Source: Apium graveolens
Lineage: Eukaryota; Streptophyta; Magnoliopsida; Apiales; Apiaceae
NCBI RefSeq assembly: GCF_009905375.1
Contig: NC_133647.1
Coordinates: forward strand, 130,302,673 to 130,366,672
DNA length: 64,000 nucleotides
Direction: 5' to 3'
In this document: positions 24,608 through 35,986 of the stretch, piece by piece
Layout of the letters: each line of letters starts with the position of its first letter
How positions within the stretch are numbered: position 1 is the stretch's first letter
Made by a program: the position numbers and the translations under genes
The notes under the pieces: generated by a model
What the model saw: only the letters and a program-made list of their open reading frames with translations
The model's database searches: none
What the model was told of the DNA's origin: nothing

Positions 24608-26454
24608 TGCTCTATCGTGTAATCTCTTGTAATTTCAGTTTCCAATTTTTGGGAAATAATGTAAGGTTTGTCATAAGAAAGATCAATAGAAACTAGATCG
24701 TGTTTGTTAAGTTTTGACTTTGAAATTTTAAATTTAAAAATGTAAATTTTAATAGTATATTAAATAATTTTGACAATAAATTAATCAACATGTTGTATAA
24801 TTGGCTAAAATATTTAAGTTTTCATTTTATTATTTTACTAGTCACTGAATGAATATATAATTTAAAGACTTTTTCTAAAAAAACCAAATTAATGTTTATA
24901 TTAATAATTATACACCAAAAGTTTACTAAACCCAAAAAAAATACTACATGATTAATCTAGAATTATTTTTTTAAACCAAGTTGACATTAAGATTCGACTA
25001 CACCATATTATGATTAATATTAACATTCATATTCATATTCAGAGTGGAGTCATAAATAATATTATAGCATAAAATACGAATATACATGCAATTTTGTTTA
25101 TGTCAAGTAGTCTTTTATAAAAAAAATAGGAGTGAAATTTATAAATGTTTAATATAATTAAAATAATATAATTAAAAATTACATTTAGTATGTTATTAAA
25201 AATCACATTTAGTTTGTTCTTGAATATAAATTTCAGATTTTAAAAATAATTTTGAAAATATTATTATTATTTAGTAAAAACTTAGTCAATTTGGGTGGAT
25301 GGACATGTAATTAGTAAATGGACTATTAAAATGATAACTTGCCAATGTTGGTATAAGGAGGAAAATAGACACTTTTTGCAAAACAAAATTCTTGTATTCT
25401 TTAACACAAAAAATTATGAATAGTGTTTGATTCCCAAATAAACCATGTTTGTATTCTTTATAATGAAAGTGAAATTTGTGTACAAATAATCATGTTAAAA
25501 GTAAATGATATTAAACCAAATTAAACAAAATATAAATGATATTGAACCTAACAATTTTATAATACATGTGTGGATGAAAGTTGATATAATTAAAGGATCC
25601 GCATTAAGCAAAAGCTAATAACAACCAAAAACAAGAGAAAATAAAATTCATCCATTTATCGATTGCTATAAAATAGAACAACATGCTGGTCAGTTTTTAA
25701 ATGGACATGGACATGTAGAACAACATGCTGGTCGATTTTTAAATGGACATGGACATGTGGGTCAGCTTAATGTTGAGGTTATGATAAAATAAATAAAAAT
25801 TAAATTTGAATCAAAATTTATGTATTTGGATTGATAGAAATAACTATCTTAGTTTCCTTTATTTAGCTTAAAGTACCTATTTTTTTAAGTGGAGAAAAAT
25901 AGAAAAATAAAAGAAAGATAAAAGGAGAATTGAAGCATATTCGAAAAAATAACCAGGAAAAATGATACAAAACATAGTATATTATTTTTTGATTTATCTT
26001 CTAATTTATGAGTGTATTCATTCGGTGAGTATGTGTGTGTTTTAGTTTTATAAGAATAAAGAACATGTTAAATTATTTATTTACATACATTTTAATAGTT
26101 GAAAAAACCTAATAGAAGTTTCGGTAACTCTATAGACATAATTAATATTGCAATAATTAGACCTAACTTGGCCCAATGAAGCGCCCAATTATTGGGCCAA
26201 AATCATAATTATTTTATAATTTTATAATTTATAAAGGAAATAATTAAACAGCCTAATAAATATTTTCTAATAAGAAATTACTTGTGAATGAATTAGCCTC
26301 TAAGTAATCTATTGGCATAAGGAGTCATATTCACTACTCCAAAGTTCAATTAAGAGATTTGCACACCAAGTCATCCAATTCTTACTTAATTCTTAGCACA
26401 TAACCACAACACAATATTTGAGCTATTATAACGATTTTTTTTAGTGTAACCAGA
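24608..26454. other. Unit 3 non-coding DNA
   Basis: No genes. Colinear with 18224-20060. Holds a 42-bp tandem duplication (25675-25758), followed by a 43-bp loss relative to unit 2 at about 25775. Confidence 0.6.
25675..25758 (+). repeat. 42-bp tandem duplication
   Basis: AGAACAACATGCTGGTC starts at 25675 and again at 25717, each running through GGACATGGACATGT-like sequence. The equivalent site in unit 2 (about 19289) has it once. Confidence 0.85.
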
Positions 26455-26459
26455 CAAAC

Positions 26460-27659
26460 TTAACTCCTTAGTTTTGATGATCACAACACAGCAAGCCATC
26501 ATGTTGTTATTTGAGAATGTTTGCAGGATATAACAGCTTAATGTCATTGTTGTTTAAGTATCATGACAGCAAGCTATCATAAGACAGTAATCTATTTCAG
26601 CAAGCTATGATCAACTATGTCAGAATAACAGCAAGCCAAGATGCACAGTCCAGATTCAACAAGGAAGTCGAATTTCATGGGAATTTTATAGGATCTTCAT
26701 ATATATCAGTTGTAAGGACTTCTCTAATAAATATACGTGCATTATATATATAGAGCTTTTATAAAATGTTTTAATCATTCAAATTGATTTCCTAAAGAAT
26801 AGGAGTTTGTTTCTCTTTCAAACTCTTTCTTCTATCTTCTGATTAAAACATTTTATTCTCTACAAAATAGAAGAGATATTTTCTGTACGTTGGACATCTT
26901 TCTTTCTCTTCTATCTAACGTACACATGAACGTTGTAAACCATCCCAACGATCTTAAATGGTAGAATTGGATTCTATCCGTTGTAAGTTGTTGAGAATGT
27001 TTCAAACGTTAATGTGTGGTTATATATGTGGTTTCTTGCAGTTTTATGACTGAGAAAGAATTTGCAAGCAAGAACACATACAACTCCTGATCTTTATTGA
27101 TTTCAAAATACTCTCGAGCTCTAAATATATACACGTGTTTCATCTTAGAGAGAGTTTATAGTTTGAGTTGTAAACTTTTTCATTGATTTGTATTGTTCAA
27201 ATTGTATTGATTAGTTGCTGGATAAGTTGGCTAGGGAAACAAGGGTTTAGTGGTACTTGCTAGAGGAGTTTGTACTACGGGGTAGTATAGTACTTAGAGA
27301 GCAAGTTCTTAAACAGGGTTTCAGCAAGCCATTATCAGTAGCTGGGACAAAGGGAGATATATTGTTGTATCTTGTAGTTGTAACCTTCATTGATCAATAA
27401 TATATTCTCTTACCAAGTTGGTAAGGGACCAGGACGTAGACCATAGGGGCTTAGGGGCCGAACCAGGCTAAAATTCTTGTGTGTTCTATTTACTTTCCTG
27501 CACATTATTTTCTACATTGCATTTAGTCATATCAGCTTACAATCATTGTCAAATTATAGTTCAGTTGGTAAAATCTCAGTAAGCTATTATCGGGTAAAAT
27601 TTAAAAGTAATCCTAGTTAGCCATAATCACCTATTCACCCCCCTCTAGGTGTAATTTCA
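26460..27659 (+). repeat. 5' LTR of the copia element
   Basis: Starts TTAACTCC (the G of the expected TG is missing compared with the 3' LTR) and ends AATTTCA. Contains repeated CAGCAAGC words, and near its 3' end the plant copia U5-like stretch GGACGTAGACCATA with CCGAACCAGG. Confidence 0.93.
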
Positions 27660-27661
27660 GT

Positions 27662-27673
27662 TGGTATCAGAGC
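27662..27673 (+). other. Primer-binding site
   Basis: TGGTATCAGAGC, complementary to the 3' end of initiator methionine tRNA, two bases after the 5' LTR. This is the standard copia primer site. Confidence 0.93.
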
Positions 27674-27718
27674 TTTGGTATACTAATCTTTCTGTAACAG
27701 GAATAGTATTCGATCAAA

Positions 27719-29611
27719 ATGGCTGACAAATATCCCGAAGGAACCTCAGATTACCGAGCACCTCTCTTGCTTGGTACAGAAAACTATAACTGGTGGAAAG
27801 GTCGCATGGAAGTGTATCTATCCAGGGAGCCACTAGCTTTGAGAGTTGTTCAGAAGGGTCCTTTTGAGTTCAAGGACAAAGAAGGCAAAGTGAAAGACGT
27901 TGATGATCTCACAGAGGCTGAACTAATCAAATACAGCTTCAATGGAAAGGCTAGGAATTCTCTCATAAATGGGTTATGTCCTAGTGAATGTGATAAAGTC
28001 TCTTCATGCAAATCAGCTAAAGAGATATGGGATACTCTGGAATTGTATCATGAAGGATCCAAGAGTTTAAGAAAGGTGAAATTGAGTAAACTAATGAATG
28101 AGTTTGGAAATTTCAAGCTTCAAGACGGAGAAACTATTCGAGAAAGTCAAGCTAGATTCCAGATAAATCTGAATGCCTTAAAGCAGCTTGGCAAACATAT
28201 CCCACAAGAGGAAATCAACATGAAGATACTTAGTGCTGTGCCATTTTTCTATGAACCAAAGGTAACAGCTCTAGAATCCTCTCCAACTATAGATACTATG
28301 GATCAATTGGCTGTTTTTGCAGAACTGGAACAATTTGAAAGTAAAATCAAGGAAAGCCAATCAAGTTCTATACAAGCTCCAGTTGCTCAAATGAAGCAAT
28401 TAGCTCTTCACACTAATGATAGCTTACTGGAATCTGAAGATGAGTCAGACGAAGAACTAGCTTTAATATCCAGGAAGATCAGAAAGATGATCGAGAAGAA
28501 GAACAAGCTGAAAAGAGATAAAGGCAGATTTTCCAACAACAAGAAGCCCAACAAGGTTTCCAGTGATAATTCAAGTGGAGACATGGTCAATCTTGCCCTA
28601 GTTGGACTTGATGATGATTCTGTTCGAGGAAATTCAGAAAGTGGATACCTAGAAAGTGATTCAGAAGAAGATCAGAGTGAGATAAACTCTTGTAAATATA
28701 ATTTATCTTCTGAAAATATTGTTTTGGAACCACTAACCATGCAGGAATGTAAGAATGTATCTATGGGTGAATATTATTCTCTTAAAGCTGAAAATAGCAA
28801 GCTAAAAGAGAAGAATAATTATCTCAAGACTATGGTTCAAGATTTGATGAGCAAAGTAGATACTTGGATTGACAAGAAGGTACCTACACAAGCTGACAAA
28901 GAGGCTGAAATCAAGGTTCTTCAAGCTAAAGATAGTCATGTGGAAAACTTCAACAAAATTGTCCTCAAAAGAAACAAGACTCAATTAATGGAGATCACAG
29001 AGTTAAAGAAGGAGATTGAAGCAAGGGATGAATGTTTGGAGCTGTTCAAACTCAGAGAATCAATAGATGCAACACCTTCAAATCAAGCAGAAGAACCATC
29101 TCAGCAAGCTGAAATCATAAGTCAGCAAGCTGAAAAGATTGATCTGCTCACAAAGGAAGTGGAGGATCTGAAAAAGGGCATGGAATCGTTTGTTCAAGGA
29201 GAAGAAAGTCTCAAATCTATGATAAACAACACAAATATTCCATTGGTCAGAGAAGGAATTGGAATGAATGCAAACAAGAAGGACAAAGCTCTAAGATATG
29301 AAGGAAAACATGGCATACCCTATGATTATGCTATGCCTTGGAAGATATGCAACAGATGTGGAAAGAAAGGGCATCTTGAAAAGCATTGCAAAGTTCAGAA
29401 TGGAAAAAAATCATACCATGGAGGAAACAAACAGAAAACAGCTTACTATGATCAGAATGGCAGAACAAAGACAGCTTACCATCATCAGGCTGGCAGAGTT
29501 AAATCACCTAGATTTATCCAAAAATGGATAAAGAAATCTGATTTACATGTTTTATATGTTTTATCTGCTAACCATATCGGACCCAACAAACTTTGGGTAC
29601 CAAAATGTTGA
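27719..29611 (+). CDS. gag: Copia Gag (630 codons, intact)
   Basis: Uninterrupted from the ATG at 27719. Residues about 15-40 carry the N-terminal gag motif NYNWWKGRMEVYL. Residues about 75-200 form the UBN2/gag core (LIKYSFNGKARNSLINGL, FGNFKLQDGE). Residues about 220-270 are acidic and lysine-rich. Residues about 350-500 are coiled-coil-like (SKLKEKNNYLKTMV; repeated SQQAE). The zinc knuckle CNRCGKKGHLEKHC is at residues 544-557 (29348-29389). It is longer than many copia Gags because of the central coiled coil. Its stop lies 21 bases before pol in the same frame, with a second stop at 29630. Gag would form particles around the element RNA in the cytoplasm. Confidence 0.92.
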   Translation: MADKYPEGTSDYRAPLLLGTENYNWWKGRMEVYLSREPLALRVVQKGPFEFKDKEGKVKDVDDLTEAELIKYSFNGKARNSLINGLCPSECDKVSSCKSAKEIWDTLELYHEGSKSLRKVKLSKLMNEFGNFKLQDGETIRESQARFQINLNALKQLGKHIPQEEINMKILSAVPFFYEPKVTALESSPTIDTMDQLAVFAELEQFESKIKESQSSSIQAPVAQMKQLALHTNDSLLESEDESDEELALISRKIRKMIEKKNKLKRDKGRFSNNKKPNKVSSDNSSGDMVNLALVGLDDDSVRGNSESGYLESDSEEDQSEINSCKYNLSSENIVLEPLTMQECKNVSMGEYYSLKAENSKLKEKNNYLKTMVQDLMSKVDTWIDKKVPTQADKEAEIKVLQAKDSHVENFNKIVLKRNKTQLMEITELKKEIEARDECLELFKLRESIDATPSNQAEEPSQQAEIISQQAEKIDLLTKEVEDLKKGMESFVQGEESLKSMINNTNIPLVREGIGMNANKKDKALRYEGKHGIPYDYAMPWKICNRCGKKGHLEKHCKVQNGKKSYHGGNKQKTAYYDQNGRTKTAYHHQAGRVKSPRFIQKWIKKSDLHVLYVLSANHIGPNKLWVPKC

Positions 29612-29632
29612 GTTGTTTTATTTGTTTTGTAG

Positions 29633-32600
29633 ATGTGTCTTGCCGCTCGAGTCAAATCAACTCAATGGATTTTAGATAGCGGATGTACTAGACATATGAG
29701 TGGAGACAAAGCACAATTCTTGAGTCTTCAGATGAAAAAGGGTGGAAGAGTGACTATTGGTGATAGCAAAACTCTTCAAATTCTTGGAAAAGGTAAAATA
29801 GGTAATAAACACATTTCAATTGATAAAGTTCAATATGTTAAAGGCCTTTAATATAATCTGCTTAGCATAAGTCAGTTATATGATGATGGTCATACTGTTA
29901 ACTTTGGTATTGATAAGTGTATTATTACTATTGGTACTAACAAAGTCCCCCTAGTTGCTAGAAGGGAAGGAAATATATATATTTTGGACTTTGAGTTGCA
30001 GAAAACAGCTTGTTGTCTTGCTGCAATAGACACTGATCCTTATGTTTGGCATAGAAGATTGGGTCATGCTCACATGGACTTACTTAACAAGCTTTCAAAG
30101 AAGAAGCTAGTCAGAGGTTTACCCAAAATCAAGTATGTCAAGACTGGGGTGTGTTCGGCATGCCAATTAGGCAAGCAAATTAGAAGTACTCACAAAGCAA
30201 AGAAAATGGTATCTACTTCTAAACCCTTAGAACTTTTACATTTAGACTTATTTGGTCCAGAAGCTTATAAAAGTATAGGAGGTAAGCAATATGGTTTTGT
30301 AATTGTTGATGATTATTCTCGTTTTACATGGGTATTGTTTCTTAGAACTAAAGATGCTGCTTTTAATGAGTTTGAGAAACTAATTAAATTACTTGAGAAT
30401 AAGCTCAATACAAAGCTTGTAGGAATAAGGAGTGATTGAGGTGGTGAATTCCAAAAAGACTTTGTTACTTATTGTGAAGAAAGAGGAATATCACATGAAT
30501 TCTCGGCTCCAAGGACTCCACAACAAAATAGTGTGGTGGAACGCAAGAATAGGTCACTGAAAGAGATAGCAAGGACTTTGTTGCAAGAAAGCAAGTTACC
30601 TAGAAGTTTTTGGGCAGAAGCAGTCAACACAGCATGCTATGTTCTGAATAGAGTATAGATAAGACCTATTTTGGACAAGACTCCATATGAATTGCTCAAG
30701 AAAAAGAGGCCCAACATCAGTTACTTCAGAATCTTTGGCTCAAAGTGTTTTGTGCTCAAGACAATTGGTAATGATGGTAAATTTGATGCTAAATCTTATG
30801 AAGCTATTTTTCTTGGTTATTCTATGAATAGTAAAATCTATAGAGTTTATAATTTGTCTAAGCATATTGTTGAGGAATCTATAGATGTTACTTTTCAAGA
30901 ACCTAACAATGATCTTCCAAGAGACGAGGAAGATGATGCAGGTGAAGCTGAACAACAGCAAGCTGAAACAGAGAAGGCTACTCCAAAACAGCAAGCTGAA
31001 ACAGAGACTGATTCTGGAAAATAGCAAGCTGAAATTGAAACTGCCTCAGGAAATCAGCAAGCAGAACTTTCTACTCCAGTTGATGATGCAATTGTAAAGA
31101 TGGCAAAGATGACTCTTGATGGTCCTAGAGGAAATAGAGCAAAGGATAAAATGCCAATCTATGATGGTGAAGACTTAGCTCCTCCATCTAAGATAAGGAA
31201 GACTTCACATGAAGATATTGCAAAGCATTCATTGCCAAAAGCTACACGGACAGTGAATAATCACCCTCCAGAACAGGTTATTGGTGATATTTCTGATGGT
31301 CTCAAGATAAGAAAAGGCACTGCAAACTTTTGTGCTTATGCTGCGTTTTTAGCTCAAGAGGAACCCAAAAATGCCAAAGAAGCACTTGATGATGAAAATT
31401 GGATCACGGTTATGCAAGAAGAACTCAATCAATTCGAACGATGTGATGTTTGGGAACTGGTCAAGCCACCAAAGGTTGCTTCAATCATTGGTACAAAATG
31501 GATTTTCAAGAATAAAGTGGATGAATTTGGTACTGTTACTCGAAATAAAGCAAGGCTCGTAGCACAAGGGTACAACCAACAAGAAGGCATTGACTTTGAT
31601 CAAACTTATGCTCCAGTAGCTAGATTGGAATCAATTAGGATGCTTCTTGCTTATGCATGCTACAAGAAGATCAAGCTACATCAAATGGACGTCAAAAGTG
31701 CTTTTCTTAATGGATTTCTGGAAGAGGAAGTTTATGTTAAGCAACCCCCTGGTTTTGAACATGAACAACATCCGGACTATGTTTACAAGCTTAAGAAGGC
31801 ATTATATGACTTAAAGCAAGCACCAAGGGCTTGGTACAAGAGGCTTAGTAAGTTTTTGATCAAAAATGGCTTCATTCGAGGTAAAATTGATCCTACTTTA
31901 TTTACTAAGCAAAATGGTAATGATATTTTGATTGTCCAGTTATATGTAGATGATATAATCTTTGGATCCACTAATGATTCTATGTGTGAGTGGTTTTCTA
32001 AGTATATGAGCAGTGAATTTGACATGAGCATGATGGGTGAGCTCAATTATTTCTTGGGGCTCCAAATTAAACAATCTAAAGATGGAATTTATGTGCATCA
32101 ATCAAAATATGTCAAGAATTTGCTGACCAGATTTGGTTTTGACAATGTCAAGCCGAAATCTACTCCAATGAATCAAGATAGCAAGCTGACATCGGATGAA
32201 AAAGGTAAAGATGTTGATATCAAGAAGTATAGAGGTATGATTGGTAGTCTTTTATATCTTACTGCTTCTCGGCCAGATATTATGTATAGTGTATGTGTTT
32301 GTGCTCGTTTTCAAGCTAAACCTAAGGAATCACACTTAAATGCAGTTAAAAGAATATTTCGATATTTAAGTGGGACTATTAATCTTGGTGTTTGTACAAG
32401 TGGTGTTTGTACATATTTAGGACAAAGTCTCGTATCTTGGCAAAGTAAGAAACAAACTTCAGTTGCATTATCCACAGCAGAAGGTGAGTATTTGGCAGCT
32501 GGTAGCTGTTGCTCTCAAATTTTGTGGATGATTCAGACTCTACGAGATTTTGGAATCAAGTGTGGCAAAGTTCCAATCTATTGTGACAACACTAGCACCA

Positions 32601-32806
32601 CTAATATATCAAAGAATCCGGTTAATCACTCAAGAACAAAGCATATTGATGTTCGTCATCATTTCTTGAGAGATAATGCTGCCAAAGGTAAGATTGAATT
32701 AGTTTTTGTACCTACTGAATATCAATTGGCAGATATCTTTACAAAACCCCTTGGCGAAGCAAGATTTTCTACCATTCGAAGGGAACTTGGCATGTGCAGT
32801 GTATAA
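29633..32806 (+). pseudogene. pol: Copia Pol polyprotein, broken by in-frame stops
   Basis: All parts lie in the gag frame with no frameshift. Protease: active site DSG at 29675-29683 followed by CTRHMSGD. Integrase: zinc-binding HRRLGHAH and CSACQLGK, then the D-D-E core with LDLFGP, DDYSRFTWV and QQNSVVERKN. The variable linker (30900-31090) carries QQAE repeats. Reverse transcriptase: QMDVKSAFLNG and catalytic YVDD at 31943-31954. RNase H: TAEGEYLAAGSCC and QLADIFTKPL. Stops at 29849, 30437, 30656 and 31022 cut the frame. A deletion at about 32387-32413 removes the first RNase H catalytic stretch (usual YSDADFAG). The enzymes would copy element RNA into DNA and insert it. Confidence 0.92.
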
Positions 32807-33332
32807 TCGCAAGCTATCATTGAAAATTTGGTAATGTTGGCTTACTATCATTTTTAATGTTAGCTTACTATGATGGGTTATTAAAATGGCAATTTTGTGT
32901 TTAATGTAATTTTTTAATTATGATATGTCATTATCTGTTTATTGTCGTTACTTGTTTGTTTGTTTTGATGCTTTATCTTATAATTCTGATCAGCCCTCAA
33001 CCTGAATCTTTTTGATGCTTTAAGGGGGAGTAATTTAGGAGACTTATGTTTATGTTTATGCCTGATTATTAAGACTATCTGTTGGCTTATGTTTAATCTG
33101 TAGTTTGCTACTTGGTTTATGATGCTACTTGGTTTATGTTGGCTGTTATTTAAGACTTAATTGACTTTTAGTTTTTAAGAATTGATGTAATGATATAATG
33201 CTGCTATGTTGGTTATTTTGGATATGCATGTGTGTCATTTATATTTTAATTGCAGTAACAGGTTATACAATTTTGAGATTTGCATATATTTAGGGGGAGT
33301 TTTTATAATTCTCCTAAATGTGTGTAATCATC
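32807..33332 (+). other. Copia 3' non-coding region
   Basis: Between the pol stop and the polypurine tract. T-rich, with GCTTACTATCAT and CAAGCTATCATTG words related to the LTR motif, and two GGGGGAG purine runs (33024 and 33293) that could be secondary plus-strand primers. Confidence 0.7.
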
Positions 33333-33346
33333 AAAAAGGGGGAGAT
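33333..33346 (+). other. Polypurine tract of the copia element
   Basis: AAAAAGGGGGAGA plus one T directly precedes the 3' LTR. It is the expected plus-strand primer site. Confidence 0.9.
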
Positions 33347-34547
33347 TGTAACTCCTTAGTTTTGATGATCACAACACAGCAAGCCATCATGTTGTTATTT
33401 GAGAATGTTTGCAGGATATAACAGCTTAATGTCATTGTTGTTTAAGTATCATGACAACAAGCTATCATAAGACAATAATCTATTTCAGCAAGCTATGATC
33501 AACTATGTCAGAATAACAGCAAGCCAAGATGCACAGTCCAGATTCAACAAGGAAGTCGAATTTCATGGAGATTTTATAGGATCTTCATATATATCAGTTG
33601 TAAGGACTTCTCTAATAAATATACGTGCATTATATATATAGAGCTTTGATAAAATGTTTTAATCATTCAAATTGATTTCCTAAAGAATAGGAGTTTGTTT
33701 CTCTTTCAAACTATTTCTTCTATCTTCTGATTAAAACGTTTTATTCTCTACAAAATAGAAGAGATATTTTCTGTACGTTGGACATCTTTCTTTCTCTTCT
33801 ATCTAACGTACACATGAACGTTGGAAACCATCCCAACGATCTTAAACGGTAGAATTGGATTCTAGCCGTTGTAAGTTGTTGAGAATGTTTCAAACGTTAA
33901 TGTGTGATTATATATGTGGTTTCTTGCAGTTTTATGACTGGGAAAGAATTTGCAAGCAAGAACACATACAACTCCTGATCTTTATTGATTTCAAAATACT
34001 CTCAAGCTCTAAATATATACACGTGTTTCATCTTAGAGAGAGTTTATAGTTTGAGTTGTAAACTTTATCATTGATTTGTATTGTTTAAATTGTATTGATT
34101 AGTTGCTGGATAAGTTGGCTAGGGAAACAAGGGTTTAGTGGTACTTGCTAGAGGAGTTTGTACTACGGGGTAGTATAGTACTTAGAGAGCAGGTTCTTAA
34201 ACAGGGTTTCAGCAAGCCATTATCAGCAGCTGGGATAAAGGGAGATATATTGTTATATCTTGTAGTTGTAACCTTCATTGATCAATAATATATTCTCTTA
34301 CCAAGTTGGTAAGGGACCAGGACGTAGACCATATGGGCTTAGGGGCCGAACCAGGCTAAAATTCTTGTGTGTTCTATTTATTTTCCTGCACATTATTTTC
34401 TGCATTGCATTTAGTCATATCAGCTTACTATCATTGTCAAATTATAGTTCAGTTGGTAAAATCTCAGTAAGCTATTATCGGGTAAAATTTAAAAATAATC
34501 CTAGTTAGCCATAATCACCTATTCACCCCCCTCTAGGTGTAATTTCA
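33347..34547 (+). repeat. 3' LTR of the copia element
   Basis: Starts TGTAACTCC and ends AATTTCA, 1,201 bp, about 98% identical to the 5' LTR. Followed by the target duplication CAAAC. Confidence 0.95.
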
Positions 34548-34552
34548 CAAAC

Positions 34553-35986
34553 TAGGATCATAACTAAACTATGATCATAACTGTTGTTGTCATTTAGTCT
34601 AACCATAGAAAAAACCAGACATCTACGGTTACCCTATAAATGATGTTATCGTTGGTCTTTATAAAGTATAACTAAAAACTGAAATTTTAGGAGGTTAATT
34701 AATTGACACATAAGCCGGGAATAAAATTTATTAAAAAAGACAAATAAAATTTATTAAAAAAGACAAGGGCGGGGGTTGAAAATTTATTAAAACTTTACTT
34801 TTGCCCTAAAACTAATAAAATCTCACATTTCACTTTGTATCTCACTCTCAAATCTCTCTCTCTCACACACATTTATTCCCGGTCTCTTTCACTCTCAAAT
34901 TTCTTCTCTCACAATCGATTTGGTCCTAAACTGGTGTGTGAGTTCAACTGATCCAAGATGGTGTCTAAGTTAAACTCGGGTCAACAAGGTGGTGTTTGAA
35001 TCAATCGCGTCAATAATTAATTTGTGCTTCTTGTTCACAATCGGGTCTTCTTGTTCACAATAGGGTCTTTTTCTTCTACAATCGTGTTTCTTAATTAGGG
35101 TTTCTTAAATGTGTTTTTCTGAATTGTGGCTTTGAATTAGGGTATTTTGTGTTTGTTTTTTTTATTTATTTTTGTATTTTTATTTAGTTTTATCTTTGAA
35201 TTGGGGATTTGAATTGCATAAGGTAACTTGTACTTGACTTATTTATTTTTGTTTTTAAAAGTTTCTAATTGCATATAAATTGGGGTTCCTTAAAACAAAT
35301 TCAATTATGCTTTTGATAAAGCACATATAGATTATAATTGTTTAAGATTTAGGAAATAAATTTAAGATTTCTGTTTCTGTGATAATTAATGTTCTCGATT
35401 GACTATTTGCATGTTATATGTCTTTACAATCGTGCTGAGATGTTTCTTATGAATTGATGTTTTGTACAAATTATTTTTCGTGTCATTTGTTTTATATTTT
35501 TCGATGAAGATCTCGAGTCAAGAATTTATGCAACATGATTGATAGGTAGGAGAGTTGAACAATATATGAGATATTTTGTGTATATATATGTGTTTAAATG
35601 ATTTCAAAATTATTATATGAGATATATGTTTTGTATGTGAGTGTTTATAAATTCAAATTTAGTGTGATTTTAAGATAGTCTAGAAAATCATGGTAGAATG
35701 TATGTTATTATATAATGATATGCTACTATAATATTAATCATATGAGATTTAACAAAACACGAGGGTGTGCGGCTTGGTAAAACACGTGTGATCCCTGCTA
35801 AAATGCAGCTAGTCGAATAAAATAGTTTAATTTTATTTCAGGCCTGCCTGATAATTATATCTTTAGTTAGTTAGTATATACAGAGTTATAACTAAATGAA
35901 ACAAAGTTAACGATTAAAAAATATTATATTTAATTTATATGAAGTAGAACCAATGGCTAATTGTACAATACTAAACAGTAGGTAGT
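34553..35986. other. Unit 3 CACTA promoter and leader
   Basis: Single copy of the AATAAAATTTATTAAAAAAG promoter block, then the CT-rich stretch and leader. Corresponds to 20060-21720 of unit 2 minus the 195-bp duplication. Contains no gene. Confidence 0.6.

Larger units (their letters stand above)
26460..34547 (+). mobile_element. Complete Ty1/copia LTR retrotransposon (8,088 bp)
   Basis: It has two LTRs of 1,200 and 1,201 bp, a primer-binding site, gag, pol in the copia order (protease, integrase, reverse transcriptase, RNase H) and a polypurine tract. The target duplication CAAAC is perfect (26455-26459 and 34548-34552). By hand I count about 24 substitutions and one single-base indel between the LTRs, near 2%. 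It lies in array unit 3, so it is younger than the array. In-frame stops and a deletion in RNase H mean it could not move unaided. Confidence 0.95.

Noticed and set aside
27662..27673. tRNA-like match
   Set aside because: Only the 12-base primer-binding complement; no tRNA fold around it.
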